7,359 bases of DNA from CAZBQG01 sp964493945 (GTDB taxonomy: Bacteria > Pseudomonadota > Alphaproteobacteria > Rhodospirillales > UBA2165), in NCBI GenBank assembly GCA_964493945.1, contig CAZBQG010000228.1, positions 1-7,359 of the forward strand. Direction: 5' to 3'. The notes under the pieces were generated by a model. The model worked only from the letters and a program-made list of their open reading frames with translations. It was not told the origin of the DNA and ran no database searches. Shown here one piece after another: positions 6,186 through 7,359 of the stretch; position 1 is the stretch's first letter, and each line of letters starts with the position of its first letter. Position numbers and translations under genes: made by a program.

Positions 6186-7359
6186 ATGCTGATCGAAGAA
6201 ACTTTCCAGGTAGCGGCACCACACGAAACGGTGTGGCGCTTCATCACTGATCCAAAAGAAGTGGGCCCCTGCGTTCCGGGCCTTGAGGATGTGGAAATCA
6301 CCGGGCCCAACACCTATCAGGCTCAGGTCAAGGTGGCCGTCGGCCCCATCAAGGCGTCCTTCACCTTCAATGTGGAAGTGACCAAGGAAACCCCGCCCAG
6401 CGAAATTCTGTCCATCACCCGGGGCGAGGAAGGCTCGCGCGCCAGCATGGTCAGCGCCAACAACATCTTGCGCCTGGCGCCCACCGAAGACGGATCGGGC
6501 GGCACCAGCGTCTATTACTCATCCGAAATCTCCATCACCGGACGGCTCGGCAAATTCGGCCTGGGCGTCATGCGCAAAAAAGCAAAGACTCTGGGCCAGC
6601 AATTCGCCGAAAGCTTTTGCGCCAGAGTTGAGAACACAGAAAGCGTAGAGAGCTCGAAACATGTGGAACTCAAGCCGACCAAAGAAGGAAACAGATCGAT
6701 GTCTAAAGCCGATTGGTACGACATGCGCGAATTCATGGATTTTCTCGAAGAAAAAGGCGCTCTTTTGCGCATCAGTGATGAGGTGGACCCGGCCTGGGAA
6801 ATAAACGGGCTGACCCGCATCGGCCTGCAGGAGAAAGGTCCGGCGATTTTATTCGAAAACATAAAGGGCGCCGATTTCCCCATGCTGACCAATCTATTGG
6901 GCACGGATGACCGGTTTTTATGGTCGCTGGGCATGGAGCGCTGGAGCGAATTCAACGAGGAATGGAATCGCCGCACCGAGACCTTCATCCCACCCCGCAT
7001 GGTCGATAGCGGGCCCTGCACCGAGGTGATCCTGGAAGGCGACGATATCGATCTCCACAAGATCTGCAACACCATCTGGCACGAGTTGGACGGCGGCGAA
7101 TTCCCCGGCACTTTGGGTATTTCCATCACCCGGGACCGGGATACGGGTGGGCTCAACGGGGGCATCTACCGCATGATGACCCTTTCAAACAATACGCTTG
7201 GCTGGGGGGCCCCCGAATATACCCACGGGCGGCAGCATTATATGGGCTATGAACGGGCCGATGAGGAAATGCCCATGGCCGTGGTCACCGGCTATGACCC
7301 CACCGTCTTCATCATGGGCGCGACCCGCACGCCGCCCGGCATCGATGAATTTCATATCG
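6186..7359 (+). CDS. Fused CoxG-like SRPBCC domain plus UbiD-family decarboxylase (C-terminus beyond window)
   Basis: From ATG 6186 one frame runs 391 codons to the right edge without a stop. Residues 1 to about 149 are a CoxG-type SRPBCC domain (PF06240): FQVAAPHETVWRFITDPKEV, CVPGLEDVEI, VKVAVGPIKASF and a C-terminal helix GKFGLGVMRKKAKTLGQQFA. Residues about 150-171 are a charged, Ser/Glu/Lys-rich linker. From Met172 the frame is a UbiD domain (PF01977): YDMREFMDFLEEKGALLRIS, then FIPPRMVDSGPC and later NGGIYR. Asn324, Arg329 and His347 have the same spacing as Asn168, Arg173 and His191 of fungal Fdc1, which bind metal/prenyl-FMN. Glu388 in GIDEFHI is a candidate for the metal-binding Glu. 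UbiD enzymes (de)carboxylate aromatic or unsaturated acids and need prenyl-FMN from UbiX, which is not in the window. AGGA at the permease stop serves as ribosome site. The alternative is two proteins, with UbiD starting at 6699. Confidence 0.88.
   Translation, partial: MLIEETFQVAAPHETVWRFITDPKEVGPCVPGLEDVEITGPNTYQAQVKVAVGPIKASFTFNVEVTKETPPSEILSITRGEEGSRASMVSANNILRLAPTEDGSGGTSVYYSSEISITGRLGKFGLGVMRKKAKTLGQQFAESFCARVENTESVESSKHVELKPTKEGNRSMSKADWYDMREFMDFLEEKGALLRISDEVDPAWEINGLTRIGLQEKGPAILFENIKGADFPMLTNLLGTDDRFLWSLGMERWSEFNEEWNRRTETFIPPRMVDSGPCTEVILEGDDIDLHKICNTIWHELDGGEFPGTLGISITRDRDTGGLNGGIYRMMTLSNNTLGWGAPEYTHGRQHYMGYERADEEMPMAVVTGYDPTVFIMGATRTPPGIDEFHI
6683..6701 (+). promoter_or_regulatory. 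Possible internal ribosome site and start codon for a stand-alone UbiD protein
   Basis: AGAAGGAA (6683-6690) precedes an in-frame ATG (6699-6701) by eight bases. The sequence from this Met (MSKADWYDMREFMDFL) looks like the natural N-terminus of an unfused UbiD. It could give a second, shorter product from the same frame, or be the remnant of an ancestral separate start. Confidence 0.5.

Noticed and set aside
6515..7165. 216-codon minus-strand frame opposite the CoxG-UbiD gene
   Set aside because: Serine/arginine-rich nonsense translation typical of an antisense shadow; the plus strand carries conserved UbiD residues throughout.

Overview
The window suggests a GC-rich (roughly 58-60%, by eye) chromosomal segment of a proteobacterium, most likely an alphaproteobacterium of the Rhodospirillales type. 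This rests on codon use and the style of the encoded proteins, not on any marker gene, so the taxonomy is an inference. All seven reading frames fit one catabolic or transport locus. No RNA gene, insertion sequence, CRISPR array, attachment site or origin is visible. No gene-free stretch exceeds 164 bases.

Layout: two divergent transcription units share a 164-bp regulatory region (4415-4578). The leftward unit, in transcription order, is a periplasmic NMT1/SsuA/TauA-type substrate-binding protein (4414-3431), a leaderless arylsulfotransferase-like six-bladed propeller (3339-2275), a GYD-domain protein (2263-1892), and a DMSO-reductase-family molybdopterin oxidoreductase with an N-terminal 4Fe-4S motif (1838-1, running off the left edge). 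The rightward unit is the ABC ATPase (4579-5382), the permease (5379-6173, ATGA overlap), and a long open frame (6186 to the right edge). That frame joins a CoxG-like SRPBCC domain directly to the N-terminal half of a UbiD-family prenyl-FMN decarboxylase.

How they may work together: the binding protein, permease and ATPase form one NitT/TauT-type importer, split across the divergent promoter. The other genes are cytosolic enzymes or accessory proteins: a Mo/4Fe-4S enzyme, a UbiD (de)carboxylase, a small hydrophobic-ligand-type SRPBCC domain, a sulfotransferase-like propeller and a GYD protein. The simplest reading is uptake and processing of an aromatic or unsaturated carboxylic acid, possibly sulfated or sulfonated. 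The substrate cannot be read from the sequence.

The most unusual observation is the in-frame CoxG-UbiD joint. There is no stop codon between the domains, yet the UbiD part keeps its own Met and a Shine-Dalgarno-like sequence. Other points are the short cysteine spacing of the Mo enzyme, the lack of a signal peptide on the arylsulfotransferase-like protein, a hairpin after the binding-protein gene, and an inverted repeat centred on a perfect TTGACA in the divergent promoter region.
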